A stretch of 64,000 nt of DNA from JAFGNB01 sp050304135 (GCA_050304135.1 JBNLDC010000018.1:66375-130374), one strand, 5' to 3'; positions 25,300-35,251 are shown, numbered from the stretch's first letter. The notes: generated from the letters alone by a model not told the origin. Program-made: numbers and translations.

Positions 25300-28200
25300 T
25301 TATCGTTTAGCTTTTTTAAGTTCCCTCTGAATATCCTCATCATCGGGACTGAGCCTGCGGGCATTTTCAAGGTGCTCGTTATACCCGGCCGTGTCCTTTT
25401 TCATTTTACAAAGCAGTGCCAATCCGAGTTCAGCCCTGCCGAAATTCGAATCCGAGCGCAAAGCCCGTTTGAAAAAGGTTTCGGCCCATTGCGGTTTTGA
25501 CTGCTCCAAATGCGCAAAGGCACGTTCACCGAGCGAGGGAGCATAGTCCGGTTCTATGTAATTGATCTCTTTATATACTTCAATCGCTTCGTCAAACCGC
25601 TTCAGGAGGCGAAGCACCTTTGCTTTGAGCATCAGGGTGGGGATATCATCAGGCACCGTTGCCAGGATTTCCTCGATAGCAGATTCCGCTTCACTGTTTT
25701 TACCCTGCATCATGAGTGCTTCAGCATATAACCGTAAATAACGGGGTTCCCGTTTCATTCCGACGAGCACCTCGATCTCTTTTTTCGCCTTGTCTTTCTG
25801 CCCGGTTTTCTGATACAGTTCAAAAAGCTGAAACCGGATTTCGGGATCGTCGCCCATTTTCTCTTTGGCCTTCTTAAGCAGGGTTATCGCCTCATCGGAG
25901 CGATTGGTTTTCATGTATCCCTTTGCCAGAGCGGCGGTGATTTCAGGATCGTCCTGCTGCAGTGTATTGGCGATTTCCAGAAATACGATTCCCTCATTGT
26001 ACCGATCTTTCCGCATCATAATGATGCCGATACGTTTGTTGGCCAGAACATTCTGCGGATCAGTTTCAACATACCGCTGATAGGCACGCAGTTCTTCATT
26101 TTCATTACCCGTTTTGGCGTAAATTTTTCCGAGTTCAAGCCAGACGGAAGGAATCGAATCCGCAAGTTCGGTAACACGCTTGAAGAGCGGAATCGCTTTG
26201 GAGAGCATTGATTTCTCATCAGAATACAACAGTCCCAGATGCAGATAATTCCGGTAGTCCGCGGGAAAACGTTTACAATTTTTCTCATACACCGCCCGGG
26301 CCTGCATCGGATCTTTTTTCTCCAGAAACAGCGCGTGTTTGAAGGATGCATCAGGATCACTCACCCCTTTAAGTGCCGTGTAATCCCTGTATGCCCGCGC
26401 AGCGGCAACCAGATCCGAATCATTTTCAAAGGCCTGAGCGACCATCAGATATACCCGACGCTGCAGTGAAAGAGCGAGTCGTTTATTCGCTTTGAGCGAC
26501 AGAAGCACGCTCAGAGCGTCACTGTTATTATTGGTGCTGAGACACGCCTGCGCATAGTTCACCGAATTTTTAACCGACAATTTCTTCCCGGCAATTTTAA
26601 AATACCGTAACGCCCCCGTGGTATCATCTTTACTGAACTGGTAAGCACCAACTTTTTCGGCCAGCTGCGCGTCCGTCGGCTTCCGGTCAAGATACTGCCG
26701 GTATTTTTTATAGGCCTCATCTTTCTGATGCACTTTTTCGTACAGCTCGCCAAGCTCCCGAAGTTCATCGACCGCCTTGGTATTCATCATAATCGCCTGC
26801 TCATAGGATACGATAGCATTGTTGTTATCGCCGGTAGCCGCCTGGCAGGAGGCAAGTGCAACGAGTGCATCAAAATTGGAAGGTTCCAACAGAAGCGCTT
26901 TCTGATACATTCCGATAGCATTGGTATACTGTTTCTTTTTCTGGTAAATCAGTCCGAGCGTCATAAAGGTACTCACATCGGCGGATCCGGACTTGACCAC
27001 CCCGTTGAGCGCTTGAATGACCTCACCCTCCTGACCTTTCGCCATGACGATTTCCGCGTACCGTTTATGAAAGCCGGTGATCGACGGATCAATCTTCAAG
27101 GCCGTGCGATACTCGGTGAGCGCGCCATCCAGTTTTTTCTTCCCATAGTACAGGTCGCCAAGATCACGGTGCGCTTCCGCATCGCTGCCGTTGAGAGCGA
27201 GATACTCACGAAGATATCGTATCGCCTCGTCGACCAGTCCCGTTTTGGCCGCAAGCCGCGAGAGCGGTCTGAGCACGGCGGTATCCTTGGGCGTGAGCAC
27301 GGAGAGTTGCCGGTAATATCTGAGAGCCTCTGATGATTTCCCGCCTGCTTCGAAATACGTTGCCAGTCGTTTCCGGGAGACGGTGTTGCCACTGTTCATG
27401 TCGGCAATTTTTTTGTCAATCTCCACCAGTTTTTCCGTCTCGTTAAGCTGCTTATAGCAGATTGCCAGATGTTCAAGCAGTTCGGCATTGTCGGGATCAT
27501 TTTTCAGAAGGACTTCGAGCTGATCACGCGCTTCGGTAAAGTTCTTACTGTTCAGGTGTACCAGGGCCATCACCAGACGCGCACCACGGGCCTTTTTGTC
27601 AATAGTCAGTGCTGCCTGTGCGGCATCCCGTGCAAGATTATATTTTTTAAGTTCAAAAGCTGCCTGTGCATATCCTTCATGGGCAGCGGCACTGTTTTTC
27701 AGCTTTCCGCTTTTTTCGAACTGCTTCAACGCTTCACTAAACCGCCCGCTCTTGAGGTTATACTTTCCGAGAGCAAGGTAGATTTTAGGATCATCCGGAC
27801 TGAGCCCCATGAGTACTTCAAAGGTTTGCTTCGCTTTTTCGTTGTTGCCGGTACTCTGATACAGATCGGCAAGGCGTGCATACGCCTCAACGTTACGGCT
27901 GTTCACGGCGATCGCCTTTTCCAGACTCGCGATCGCGTTTCTGGAATCCTTCATTCCCTTATACACTTCCGAGAGCAGAAAGTAACCGTCGGCGACCGCG
28001 CTCCCTTTGGGATCGGCAGCAACAATGGTTTTCAAATGCGTCAGTGCAGTACTGAATTCCCCTTTGGCAATAAGCGCCCGTGCAACTTTCTCCCTTGCCA
28101 GAAGCGCTTCGGGAACGGTTGATGATGCCCCGAAGTTTTCCACCGCCTTCCGGTAAAAAGCAGCGGCAACCGCTATCCCCTGCGTTTTTTCAAGAGCACC

Positions 28201-28998
28201 CCCGTATTCATACCAGTCCCGCCCCTTCATACTGTCGGGAGGAATATCGCGGTAGTGCGCCGCACATTCAGCGAATTTCTTTTTACTGAAGTAGGCTCGG
28301 GCGAGCATCATTTTCGAGGGTATTGCCGGACCGTTCTTCTCCAGCGCTTTTGCAAGATACACCAGCGCAGAATCGCCGACACCAAGTTCAGCGTATGCTT
28401 TACCGATCTGAAAGGCGAGTTCACCTGAGGTGTTTTTCGCAAACCCCCGTTTCAGAAGCGGTATCGCCGAGGACCACGCTCCCTCACCGAAATAAATGTT
28501 CGCCAGTTCCCGGGCAGCGATCACATTTGAAGAATCCCCCTCGAGCACCTTCTCCATGGCCTTTTTCGCCTCTGCCGGTTTGCCCAGATCAATACACGCC
28601 TGAGCATACTCCCAGCTGGCCTCTGCGGTGAATTTTTTATCGAGCGCCTTTTTTGCCATCTCCATAGCATTCTCGGACTGCTTCATAAGGTTGTATGCAT
28701 GCGCGGCTCCCACAAGCGCATGGTAATCATCAGGATTGATCCGCCATGAAACCAGATAACAGGCAAGCGCTTTTTCAGGCATCCCGAGAGCATTGTTCGC
28801 CTTTCCGAGTTGTATCCAGATCAGGGCATCCCGATCCGGTGCGGAGAGACTCCGGTCGGCATAATCGATTGCTTCCTGATATTTTTTTGCAGAAATCAAC
28901 TTATCAAATGTAGCGTCTGCCGCCGCCTGGTGAGCTCCCCCGGAAAACAGCACTGTCAGGAGTACTGCCGATACCGTGACTTCTCTCAAACGGATCAT
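25300..28998 (-). CDS. Exported giant TPR-repeat protein
   Basis: About 1232 residues. A signal peptide covers about 1-27 (VSAVLLTVLFSGGAHQAAA). The rest is almost entirely tetratricopeptide repeats, roughly thirty units of 34 residues with the usual W/L, G/Y, A and P spacing (for example AYAQACIDLGKPAEAKKAM and DALVALASCQAATGDNNNAI). It is probably a periplasmic scaffold binding other proteins. The ATG at 28998 fits AAGGGG upstream; a GTG nine bases earlier is too close to that site. It is the first gene of a likely operon with the ECF sigma and anti-sigma genes, which suggests an envelope role under the same control. No enzymatic domain is seen. Confidence 0.9.
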   Translation of the reverse strand: MIRLREVTVSAVLLTVLFSGGAHQAAADATFDKLISAKKYQEAIDYADRSLSAPDRDALIWIQLGKANNALGMPEKALACYLVSWRINPDDYHALVGAAHAYNLMKQSENAMEMAKKALDKKFTAEASWEYAQACIDLGKPAEAKKAMEKVLEGDSSNVIAARELANIYFGEGAWSSAIPLLKRGFAKNTSGELAFQIGKAYAELGVGDSALVYLAKALEKNGPAIPSKMMLARAYFSKKKFAECAAHYRDIPPDSMKGRDWYEYGGALEKTQGIAVAAAFYRKAVENFGASSTVPEALLAREKVARALIAKGEFSTALTHLKTIVAADPKGSAVADGYFLLSEVYKGMKDSRNAIASLEKAIAVNSRNVEAYARLADLYQSTGNNEKAKQTFEVLMGLSPDDPKIYLALGKYNLKSGRFSEALKQFEKSGKLKNSAAAHEGYAQAAFELKKYNLARDAAQAALTIDKKARGARLVMALVHLNSKNFTEARDQLEVLLKNDPDNAELLEHLAICYKQLNETEKLVEIDKKIADMNSGNTVSRKRLATYFEAGGKSSEALRYYRQLSVLTPKDTAVLRPLSRLAAKTGLVDEAIRYLREYLALNGSDAEAHRDLGDLYYGKKKLDGALTEYRTALKIDPSITGFHKRYAEIVMAKGQEGEVIQALNGVVKSGSADVSTFMTLGLIYQKKKQYTNAIGMYQKALLLEPSNFDALVALASCQAATGDNNNAIVSYEQAIMMNTKAVDELRELGELYEKVHQKDEAYKKYRQYLDRKPTDAQLAEKVGAYQFSKDDTTGALRYFKIAGKKLSVKNSVNYAQACLSTNNNSDALSVLLSLKANKRLALSLQRRVYLMVAQAFENDSDLVAAARAYRDYTALKGVSDPDASFKHALFLEKKDPMQARAVYEKNCKRFPADYRNYLHLGLLYSDEKSMLSKAIPLFKRVTELADSIPSVWLELGKIYAKTGNENEELRAYQRYVETDPQNVLANKRIGIIMMRKDRYNEGIVFLEIANTLQQDDPEITAALAKGYMKTNRSDEAITLLKKAKEKMGDDPEIRFQLFELYQKTGQKDKAKKEIEVLVGMKREPRYLRLYAEALMMQGKNSEAESAIEEILATVPDDIPTLMLKAKVLRLLKRFDEAIEVYKEINYIEPDYAPSLGERAFAHLEQSKPQWAETFFKRALRSDSNFGRAELGLALLCKMKKDTAGYNEHLENARRLSPDDEDIQRELKKAKR

Positions 28999-29145
28999 GA
29001 TAAACACCCCTTCTGAATTTTCAAAAACCGGTTATTGTTTTAGATAACGGGAATGGTATCTGCGGAAAAAGATCATTGAACAGCCCCACCGTGCATATTT
29101 TCGATTGTCCTGCCCAATCATTAAAAATGGTAATTCGCTGCCCTG

Positions 29146-29760
29146 TTAGCAAATGATCCCTCCCGGTTTGCGACGGGATACCAGCATCGCTGAAAACCGC
29201 CTCCAGTCGAACAGAGGGCCGGGGTCTATTTTTGGATCCTGCCGCAGACCGAGTGCAACCGCGCGTTCTCCGGCGATTGCATCGTGCCCTATATAGTGCA
29301 TCGCCTGCCCGAGTGCTTCCTCGTTGGTTATACAGAGTTCCGCCAGAGCCGCATACTGCTGATTCGTAAATCCGCTTTCCGCAGTAGCCAGGAGCTCTAT
29401 TCCAACCGAAAAATCGTTAACCCCCTGCCGACTGTCGGGTTCAGGCATTATACTGCCGCCGCAATGCCATGCTTTTTTTTCGAGTGGTACCAGCCGGAAA
29501 ACACCGCCGTCGCGATCGATTATAAAATGGCTGCTTACACCGTACTCACAGAAAATCGAAAGTACCTTCCCCAACGAGAACGGATCGTCCGGAAACCGGT
29601 TAATCGCGCTTGAATAATGAAGTACCGTTACATCCACCGGCGCGCCACTGCGGTCCGACCAGAGAGCGGTCTTACCGGTGGCAGCGACCAGTACCCCGAG
29701 TGTAGCCGTACCGATCAGCGTTGTATTGGCTTGTTCAAGCAGCAGATCCTTATACAGCAT
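29146..29760 (-). CDS. N-acetylmuramoyl-L-alanine amidase, Amidase_2/AmpD-like
   Basis: A 204-residue zinc amidase that cleaves the bond between MurNAc and the stem peptide. The first zinc histidine is in TVLHYSS near 48. SSHFIIDRDGGVFRLVP and KAWHCGGS are typical, as is GVNDFSVGIELLA. The C-terminal zinc site has GHDAIAGERAVALGLRQDPKIDPGPLFDW, with an insertion compared with the usual form. No signal peptide is clear; residues 15-28 are only weakly hydrophobic, so it may act on muropeptides in the cytoplasm as AmpD does. GGAGG lies before the ATG. It diverges from the SDR gene. Confidence 0.85.
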   Translation of the reverse strand: MLYKDLLLEQANTTLIGTATLGVLVAATGKTALWSDRSGAPVDVTVLHYSSAINRFPDDPFSLGKVLSIFCEYGVSSHFIIDRDGGVFRLVPLEKKAWHCGGSIMPEPDSRQGVNDFSVGIELLATAESGFTNQQYAALAELCITNEEALGQAMHYIGHDAIAGERAVALGLRQDPKIDPGPLFDWRRFSAMLVSRRKPGGIIC

Positions 29761-29950
29761 GATTCCTCCGCTACAGAGAGAGATTTTTCCACTTGAAACC
29801 TGCTACAGCGGTCCGACACGGCTGCGCAATGCGTTCCACGTACCCAGTGAGCAGTACCTGAACCATTTCCCGCTCAACCGCCCGCTGTTTGTTTTTCGCG
29901 TCAATCACACTGTTCTCACCATCAGGGTACCCCGGTTGTATTTTCATGAT

Positions 29951-30664
29951 ATGAGCAGAAAACCCGAAGCAGTTCTTATTACCGCCGGAACAAAACGGCT
30001 CGGCTTTCGTCTTGCACAGGAGTCACTCACCCTCGGATACAGTGTCATCCTTCACTACCGATCATCAGATCGTACCGCACGGCAATGGCTGAAGCGCCAT
30101 CCGGAGTACGCGAGCCGCGTTTACTTTCTTCAGCAGGACCTCATCAGCCACCCCGAATCACTCGTCGAGGCAGCGCTTGACCTCCCCTGCAGACTCACCG
30201 GCCTTGTCAACAATGCCTCCCTGTTCTCCCGCGGTGATCTGTCCGACTGCACCCACCTGCGTTCCATGCTCGACATCCACCTTCTGGTACCTGCCGCACT
30301 CGGTGCGGCTTTCGCCGATCGCATAAGGAAGGGATGGATCATCACCATAACCGATGCTCTTGCGGGTAAAACGAACGTGGCATGGCAGAATTACCGCATG
30401 TCAAAGTTGTTCCTCGAGGAACTCACCCGTCAGCAGGCGCTCAGATTCGCTCCCGACCTTCGGGTTAACGCCATAGCCCCCGGTGCCGTACTTCCTTCGA
30501 GTGAAACCGGTACCGCCGCATTTCGCAATCTCGCAGCCCTGATCCCGTTGCGTAAAACCGCTCCGGTAGCCGCGATAATCGGGGCCTACCGTTTTCTGAT
30601 CTCCAATACCAGTTGCACCGGTCAGATTGTCCGGATCGACGGTGGATGGAGTCTCACCCCCTGA
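29951..30664 (+). CDS. SDR oxidoreductase, pteridine-reductase/FolM-like
   Basis: A 237-residue classical short-chain dehydrogenase. The cofactor motif is ITAGTKRLGFRLA, where arginine replaces the usual glycine pattern as in FolM and PTR1 pteridine reductases. HYRSSD suggests NADPH. Further motifs are LVNNASLF, a serine/threonine region IITITDA, the catalytic YRMSK, and RVNAIAPGAVLP, ending in GQIVRIDGGWSL. The ATG at 29951 is chosen because upstream sequence does not resemble the family. A role in reducing dihydromonapterin or dihydrofolate is inferred from the motif. It converges with the phosphatase gene. Confidence 0.8.
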   Translation: MSRKPEAVLITAGTKRLGFRLAQESLTLGYSVILHYRSSDRTARQWLKRHPEYASRVYFLQQDLISHPESLVEAALDLPCRLTGLVNNASLFSRGDLSDCTHLRSMLDIHLLVPAALGAAFADRIRKGWIITITDALAGKTNVAWQNYRMSKLFLEELTRQQALRFAPDLRVNAIAPGAVLPSSETGTAAFRNLAALIPLRKTAPVAAIIGAYRFLISNTSCTGQIVRIDGGWSLTP

Positions 30665-30688
30665 ACCGGTCGCGACAATGTACGATTA

Positions 30689-31156
30689 TTACTGTACCCA
30701 TCCGCTAATCTCCGGAAGCAGCCTTTCAACTGACCGCTGCAGCAGTGTAAATGTCTTGCGATATACTTCGATCGACTTCCCCACCGGGTCTTTTATTGTC
30801 GCTTTGCGGGATTTCTGTTCCGGCCACGCACCGAGCATATAGGTTCTGTCGGCTACCTGTGGAAAAAAAATGATCAGATAATCAACCTGCACCTGTTCCA
30901 TGGTCAGAATCAGCCTGCTGTTTTTAAGCTCCTCGGGAACCAGATGGCGTGACCGGTGATTGCTGATGTCAATTCCGGCCTCTCCGCACACAGTGACGGC
31001 ATTCTCCGTGGCCCTATTTTCCTCCAGAGCATGTATTCCCATGGATGAAACGGCGAGCTGGCTGATCCCTCTTTTTTCAAGTTCCATCCGCAGAATTCCC
31101 TCGGCCATCGGGCTGCGGCACATATTCGCATTACATATAAAAATGACATTACTCAT
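30689..31156 (-). CDS. Low-molecular-weight protein-tyrosine phosphatase
   Basis: A 155-residue cytoplasmic phosphatase. The P-loop CNANMCRS (CX5R) lies at residues 8-15, followed by PMAEGIL. The general acid lies in IKDPVGKS near residue 122. These proteins usually reverse tyrosine phosphorylation of polysaccharide-export kinases; no such kinase is adjacent here. AAGG precedes the ATG. It is convergent with the SDR gene and divergent from the four-cysteine gene. Confidence 0.9.
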   Translation of the reverse strand: MSNVIFICNANMCRSPMAEGILRMELEKRGISQLAVSSMGIHALEENRATENAVTVCGEAGIDISNHRSRHLVPEELKNSRLILTMEQVQVDYLIIFFPQVADRTYMLGAWPEQKSRKATIKDPVGKSIEVYRKTFTLLQRSVERLLPEISGWVQ

Positions 31157-31256
31157 TAACAGAACCTTCGCTGAATGGAGGGAGATCGCTCTTTCCCTGG
31201 AAATTGTACGTAAAAAAATAGTATTTTACAACATCAAACATTGAAGGAGTCGGCAT

Positions 31257-31586
31257 ATGGCATTAACAAACGACGAAAAGGGACTGGTCGAAGAGGCGCT
31301 CTCCGTCTACCTGCAGGTAATTTCCCGTCAGGCAGCTCCGGCGCAGGTGCAGCAACTGGCCCAGGTGGCACAGAACATCATCCGGAAACTCGACAGTGTC
31401 GGTGCCGGTGGAGGTAAACAGGGAAACAAGCCCAATGGTATTTCAGATGAATGGTATAAAAACGTCTGCCAGAGCTGCGACAAGCTCTCTCCCGGTGGTT
31501 GCACCGACAAGGTAACCGAGAAATACCCCGGGAAGTGTGATCCAATTCTTCATTACGAGCGGGATAAGCTGCTGAAGAAAAAGTAA
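31257..31586 (+). CDS. Small four-cysteine protein of unknown function
   Basis: A 109-residue protein with no signal peptide, preceded by a good AAGGAG site. Residues 1-45 are predicted helix (EEALSVYLQVISRQ, VQQLAQVAQNIIRKL). A Gly/Lys/Asn linker follows, then a C-terminal module with four cysteines in the order CQSCDKLSPGGC and, 12 residues later, GKCDPIL. The spacing CxxC-x7-C-x11-C could bind zinc or an iron-sulfur cluster; this is inference. It has its own probable terminator. No family is recognised. Confidence 0.7.
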   Translation: MALTNDEKGLVEEALSVYLQVISRQAAPAQVQQLAQVAQNIIRKLDSVGAGGGKQGNKPNGISDEWYKNVCQSCDKLSPGGCTDKVTEKYPGKCDPILHYERDKLLKKK

Positions 31587-31679
31587 GGAGCGTTTTTTCC
31601 GGATTACCACCGGATCTGCCCGCCACTGTCTGATTTTCTTACCGCAATTCCAAATGTGATATTTTCCTGTTTTATTATG

Positions 31680-31713
31680 CAACTGAGAAACCGTCGTGTT
31701 TCTCAGTTGTCAT
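31680..31713 (+). terminator. Hairpin, probable terminator
   Basis: Perfect 12-base arms CAACTGAGAAAC and GTTTCTCAGTTG enclose CGTCGT, followed by TCATTTT. It lies 94 bases after the four-cysteine gene; the T run is short, so confidence is moderate. Confidence 0.55.
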
Positions 31714-31841
31714 TTTCGCATTATACTGCTCCCCGCCGCCGCAGGACGGGCACCCTCTATCGGCTTCGTCTGGTTTACCCTGATCATACGCTCCCCGGAT
31801 CGACCGTGAACGCGGAGGCGGGCTACCGCTGAAGTGACCGT

Positions 31842-32891
31842 TCATTTCCCCACCATGTGCGGAATCGACTCCGTAAACGGCGGGCGTGCAATACCATTCT
31901 CGGTAATGAACGCAGCAATCAGTTCCGCCGGGGTAACGTCAAAAGCAGGATTGAAAACCGGTACTCCTTCGGGAGCAGTCCTTTTACCGAATCCGCAGGT
32001 AATTTCCTCTTCTCCCCGTTCCTCGATTGGAATTGCTCTGCCGGCGGCAAGCTGCAGATCAAACGTTGAAGAAGGTGCGGCAACATAGAACGGGATATTG
32101 TGTGCTCTGGCAAGCAGTGCCACACCGTAGGTTCCTATTTTATTGGCGGTATCCCCATTGGCCGTAATTCGATCAGCCCCAACAATGACCGCTCCCACTT
32201 TTCCGCGCGCCATCACCGTTGCCGCCATATTATCGCAGATAAGGGTGACCGGTATTCCCGCCTTCTGCAGTTCAAACGCGGTGATCCGCGCTCCCTGCAG
32301 CAGCGGCCGGGTCTCATCAGCGTAAACGGAAAACAGTTTACCCTGCTCTGCGGCGATATAGACCGGTGCGAGGGCGGTACCGTATTCAGCGGTGGCAAGC
32401 CCTCCGGCATTACAGTGCGTGAGGATCGCATCAACCCCTTCGAGCAGTTTCGCACCGTGCTCCCCTATCGCGCGTCCCATCGCACGATCCTCTTCGAGGA
32501 TGGTGATCGCCTCTGCAAGAAGCCCTTTTTTAACCGATGCGACATCACCGGAAGCGGCAAGCTCGCGTGCCGTACCCTTCATCCGGTTGACGGCCCATGC
32601 AAGGTTCACCGCCGTAGGGCGGGAACTGTCGAGGTAGTCGCCGTTTTTCTCCAGCAGAGCCAGAAGATCGGTACAGCTTCCCTGTTCGGGAACATCCCGG
32701 ACAGCGATATAGCACCCGAAGGCCCCCGCGATACCGATTGCCGGAGCCCCGCGAACCTTGAGAATTTTAATTGCATGATACATGGCCTCTACCGTATCGA
32801 TCCGTTCATATACCAGCTCCGTCGGTAAACGGGTCTGATCAATAATCGTTACCCCTCCGTCAACCCAGTCGATTGTTTTCAACCGTTCCAT
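31842..32891 (-). CDS. mtnA: S-methyl-5-thioribose-1-phosphate isomerase
   Basis: MtnA converts 5-methylthioribose 1-phosphate to the ribulose form in methionine salvage. The 349-residue protein has the family order: IKILKVRGAPAIGIAGAFG, AVNLAWAVNRMK, the active cysteine in LTHCNAGGLAT, the acid in VGADRITANGDTANKIGTYG, and FYVAAPSSTFD. AAGGAG precedes the ATG at 32891. No other salvage gene is adjacent. eIF2B-like paralogues exist, but the motifs favour MtnA. Confidence 0.95.
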   Translation of the reverse strand: MERLKTIDWVDGGVTIIDQTRLPTELVYERIDTVEAMYHAIKILKVRGAPAIGIAGAFGCYIAVRDVPEQGSCTDLLALLEKNGDYLDSSRPTAVNLAWAVNRMKGTARELAASGDVASVKKGLLAEAITILEEDRAMGRAIGEHGAKLLEGVDAILTHCNAGGLATAEYGTALAPVYIAAEQGKLFSVYADETRPLLQGARITAFELQKAGIPVTLICDNMAATVMARGKVGAVIVGADRITANGDTANKIGTYGVALLARAHNIPFYVAAPSSTFDLQLAAGRAIPIEERGEEEITCGFGKRTAPEGVPVFNPAFDVTPAELIAAFITENGIARPPFTESIPHMVGK

Positions 32892-32940
32892 CTGTTCTCC
32901 TTGCAGTTCATCTTCTCCACCGATATTCCCTGTTCCCGCA

Positions 32941-32960
32941 GGGCGTTCAATTGAACGCCC
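32941..32960. repeat. Perfect 20-base palindrome
   Basis: The sequence GGGCGTTCAATTGAACGCCC is exactly self-complementary and lies in the spacer between mtnA and the EF-G paralogue gene. It is followed at about 33060-33095 by an imperfect gagaggg hairpin. It looks like a short dispersed intergenic repeat. Confidence 0.8.
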
Positions 32961-33163
32961 CTACTGGATAATACTCAAATGTCCGTTTGTATAAATTTTT
33001 TAGTCCCGGCAAACCATCCACCGGAAATGCCATTCACCGTGACCGGAAGCCTGCTATTCACTCCCCCTCTCTCCACGGGAGAGGATGCAGGGGAGCGGTA
33101 AAATTACGAACCCCCCGATACACCGGTACCGGAGGGTTGAAACTGACCACCTGTTACAGCGAC

Positions 33164-35251
33164 TCAGGCTTCCTGCTCAATTTCCTGTTTGTGCTTTTCA
33201 ATAATCTTCTTTGTCTGTTCGCTCGGCACCTGCTCGTAATGGGAAAAAACCTTGGTGTAAAATCCCCGCCCTTGTGTAAGCGCCCGCAGTGACGTCGAGT
33301 ACGTCATCACCTCGACCTCGGGTACCTTTGCTGAAATAACCTGGTATTTCCCGTTCGGATTCATCCCGCCGATTTTTCCACGACGAGAAGACATATCCCC
33401 CATGATATCACCGGTGTACTCTTCCGGTACGGTGATCTGCATATCCACCACCGGTTCCAGAAGAATGGGGTTCGACATTTCGAACGCTTTTTTGAATACC
33501 TCACGACCGGCAATCTGGAATGCGATGTCCTTTGAATCAACCGGATGTGTTTTTCCGTCTACCAGCGTTACCTTCACGTCAACAATCGGGTAGCCGGCAA
33601 TGATACCTTCAGTCAGTTTGGATTGAACACCTTTATCCACACTCGGACGCAGTGATTGATCAATTACCCCACCCACGATTTTGTCGATAAATTCATACCC
33701 GGTGCCGCGCGGCTGCGGTTCAAGATCAATAAACACCCGTGCATACTGACCGGCGCCGCCACTCTGTTTTTTATGCGTGTACTCGACATACTTGGCGGAT
33801 TTGGTGATAGTTTCACGGTAGGAGATCTTCGGTTGTTTACGGTCAACCTCAACCTTGAACCGGGTCCGAAGGTTCTCCAGAAGTACTTCGATCTGAATAT
33901 CACCCATTGCCGAAAGTATCGACTGATGAATATCCGGATGAAATTTATAGGTAAAACTGTTGTCTTCCTCGTGCAGTTTATTTAATCCGGTACTGATTTT
34001 ATCCTCGTCGCCTTTATCCTTTGCCGAGATGGCGATGGAAACCAGCGGATCAGACAAAGGCACTGGAGGCACCCGGTGGCTGGTTCCCTTATCCGCAAGT
34101 GTATCGTTGGTATGGGTATCCTTGAGCTTCAGCAGTCCGCCGATATCTCCGGTTCCGATCTCGCCGGTATCGGTTCGTTCTTTACCTCTGAGAAAATACA
34201 TGCTGCCGACACGTTCAGCCGACCCTCTGGAGGAATTGACCATATCGGTACCGGTTTTCAATTTGCCTGAAAACACCCGTACGATATTTATTTCACCAAG
34301 GTGTTCTTCTGACGTGGTTTTGAAAACAAATGCCGTTGCCGGCGCGCTTTCCGAACAGGCGAACGGTTTTTCTTCGTCGCCGTCCAGAACGGTAATTTCA
34401 TCACGACTGGCCGCCGACGGACAGAGATTGACAATTTTCGTCAGGAGCTGATCAACCCCCATATTGTGTACAGCACAGCCGGAGACCACCGGAAAAATAG
34501 CTCCGTTAAGAACACCGGTCTTGAGCCCCTTGCGGATCTCTTCGTCGGTCAGAGCACCATTTTCAAAATAGACATTCATCAGGTCTTCTTCGGTTTCCGC
34601 AACCGACTCCATGAGTGCCTGACGCATTTCTTCAACCTGATCGTTCATTTCGGCGGGAATGTCGATTTTTTTACCGATACCATCGCCGTCGCGGGTATAC
34701 TCGAACGCCTCTTTGCTGACGAGATCAATCACCCCTTTGAAAGCTGCCCCCTTGCCGATCGGAATTACCAGCGGGGCGACCGCGGTTCCGAAGCTGCTTT
34801 TAAGGGACTCGAGTGTTTTACTGAAATCGGCGTTCTCTTTGTCGCATCCATTGACATAAAACACTCTTGAAACCTTGACACTGTCCATAAACGTCGCAAC
34901 GATTTCGGTTCCCACTTGAACGCCGTCGGCGGCATCGATCAGCACCACGGCAGTTTCGACCACATGCAGTGCTGCACGGGCGTCGCCCAGAAAATCGAGA
35001 AACCCGGAGGTGTCGAGAATATTGATCTTCGTATCTTTCCATTCGCAGAACCCTGCATGCATGGAAATTGTCATTTTCCGTTCTTTTTCGTCGGCCCGCG
35101 CATCGAAGATACTGGTGCCGTTGTCAACCTTCCCGAGCTTTGTGGTAGCTTTTGCGGTAAAACAGACGTTTTCCAGCAGCGTTGTTTTTCCAACCCCGCC
35201 ATGGGAAATAAAACAGACATTGCGAATGGAACCGGCCTGATATGTCTTCAT
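33164..35251 (-). CDS. Elongation factor G paralogue (EF-G-like GTPase)
   Basis: A 695-residue translational GTPase with EF-G domain order. The P-loop is SHGGVGKTT in place of the canonical AHIDAGKTT; G3 is LDTSGFLDF. G4, normally NKxD, reads NGCD (in YVNGCDKENADF), which loses the guanine-contacting lysine. Domains II-V follow, with ISYRETIT and GAGQYARVFIDLEP in domain IV and MSSRRGKIGGM in domain V. This pattern belongs to the second EF-G group that lacks a defined role, so it is not the housekeeping fusA. The ATG at 35251 follows GGAGG. It is alone on its strand; the nearest upstream gene is a tRNA. Confidence 0.88.
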   Translation of the reverse strand: MKTYQAGSIRNVCFISHGGVGKTTLLENVCFTAKATTKLGKVDNGTSIFDARADEKERKMTISMHAGFCEWKDTKINILDTSGFLDFLGDARAALHVVETAVVLIDAADGVQVGTEIVATFMDSVKVSRVFYVNGCDKENADFSKTLESLKSSFGTAVAPLVIPIGKGAAFKGVIDLVSKEAFEYTRDGDGIGKKIDIPAEMNDQVEEMRQALMESVAETEEDLMNVYFENGALTDEEIRKGLKTGVLNGAIFPVVSGCAVHNMGVDQLLTKIVNLCPSAASRDEITVLDGDEEKPFACSESAPATAFVFKTTSEEHLGEINIVRVFSGKLKTGTDMVNSSRGSAERVGSMYFLRGKERTDTGEIGTGDIGGLLKLKDTHTNDTLADKGTSHRVPPVPLSDPLVSIAISAKDKGDEDKISTGLNKLHEEDNSFTYKFHPDIHQSILSAMGDIQIEVLLENLRTRFKVEVDRKQPKISYRETITKSAKYVEYTHKKQSGGAGQYARVFIDLEPQPRGTGYEFIDKIVGGVIDQSLRPSVDKGVQSKLTEGIIAGYPIVDVKVTLVDGKTHPVDSKDIAFQIAGREVFKKAFEMSNPILLEPVVDMQITVPEEYTGDIMGDMSSRRGKIGGMNPNGKYQVISAKVPEVEVMTYSTSLRALTQGRGFYTKVFSHYEQVPSEQTKKIIEKHKQEIEQEA

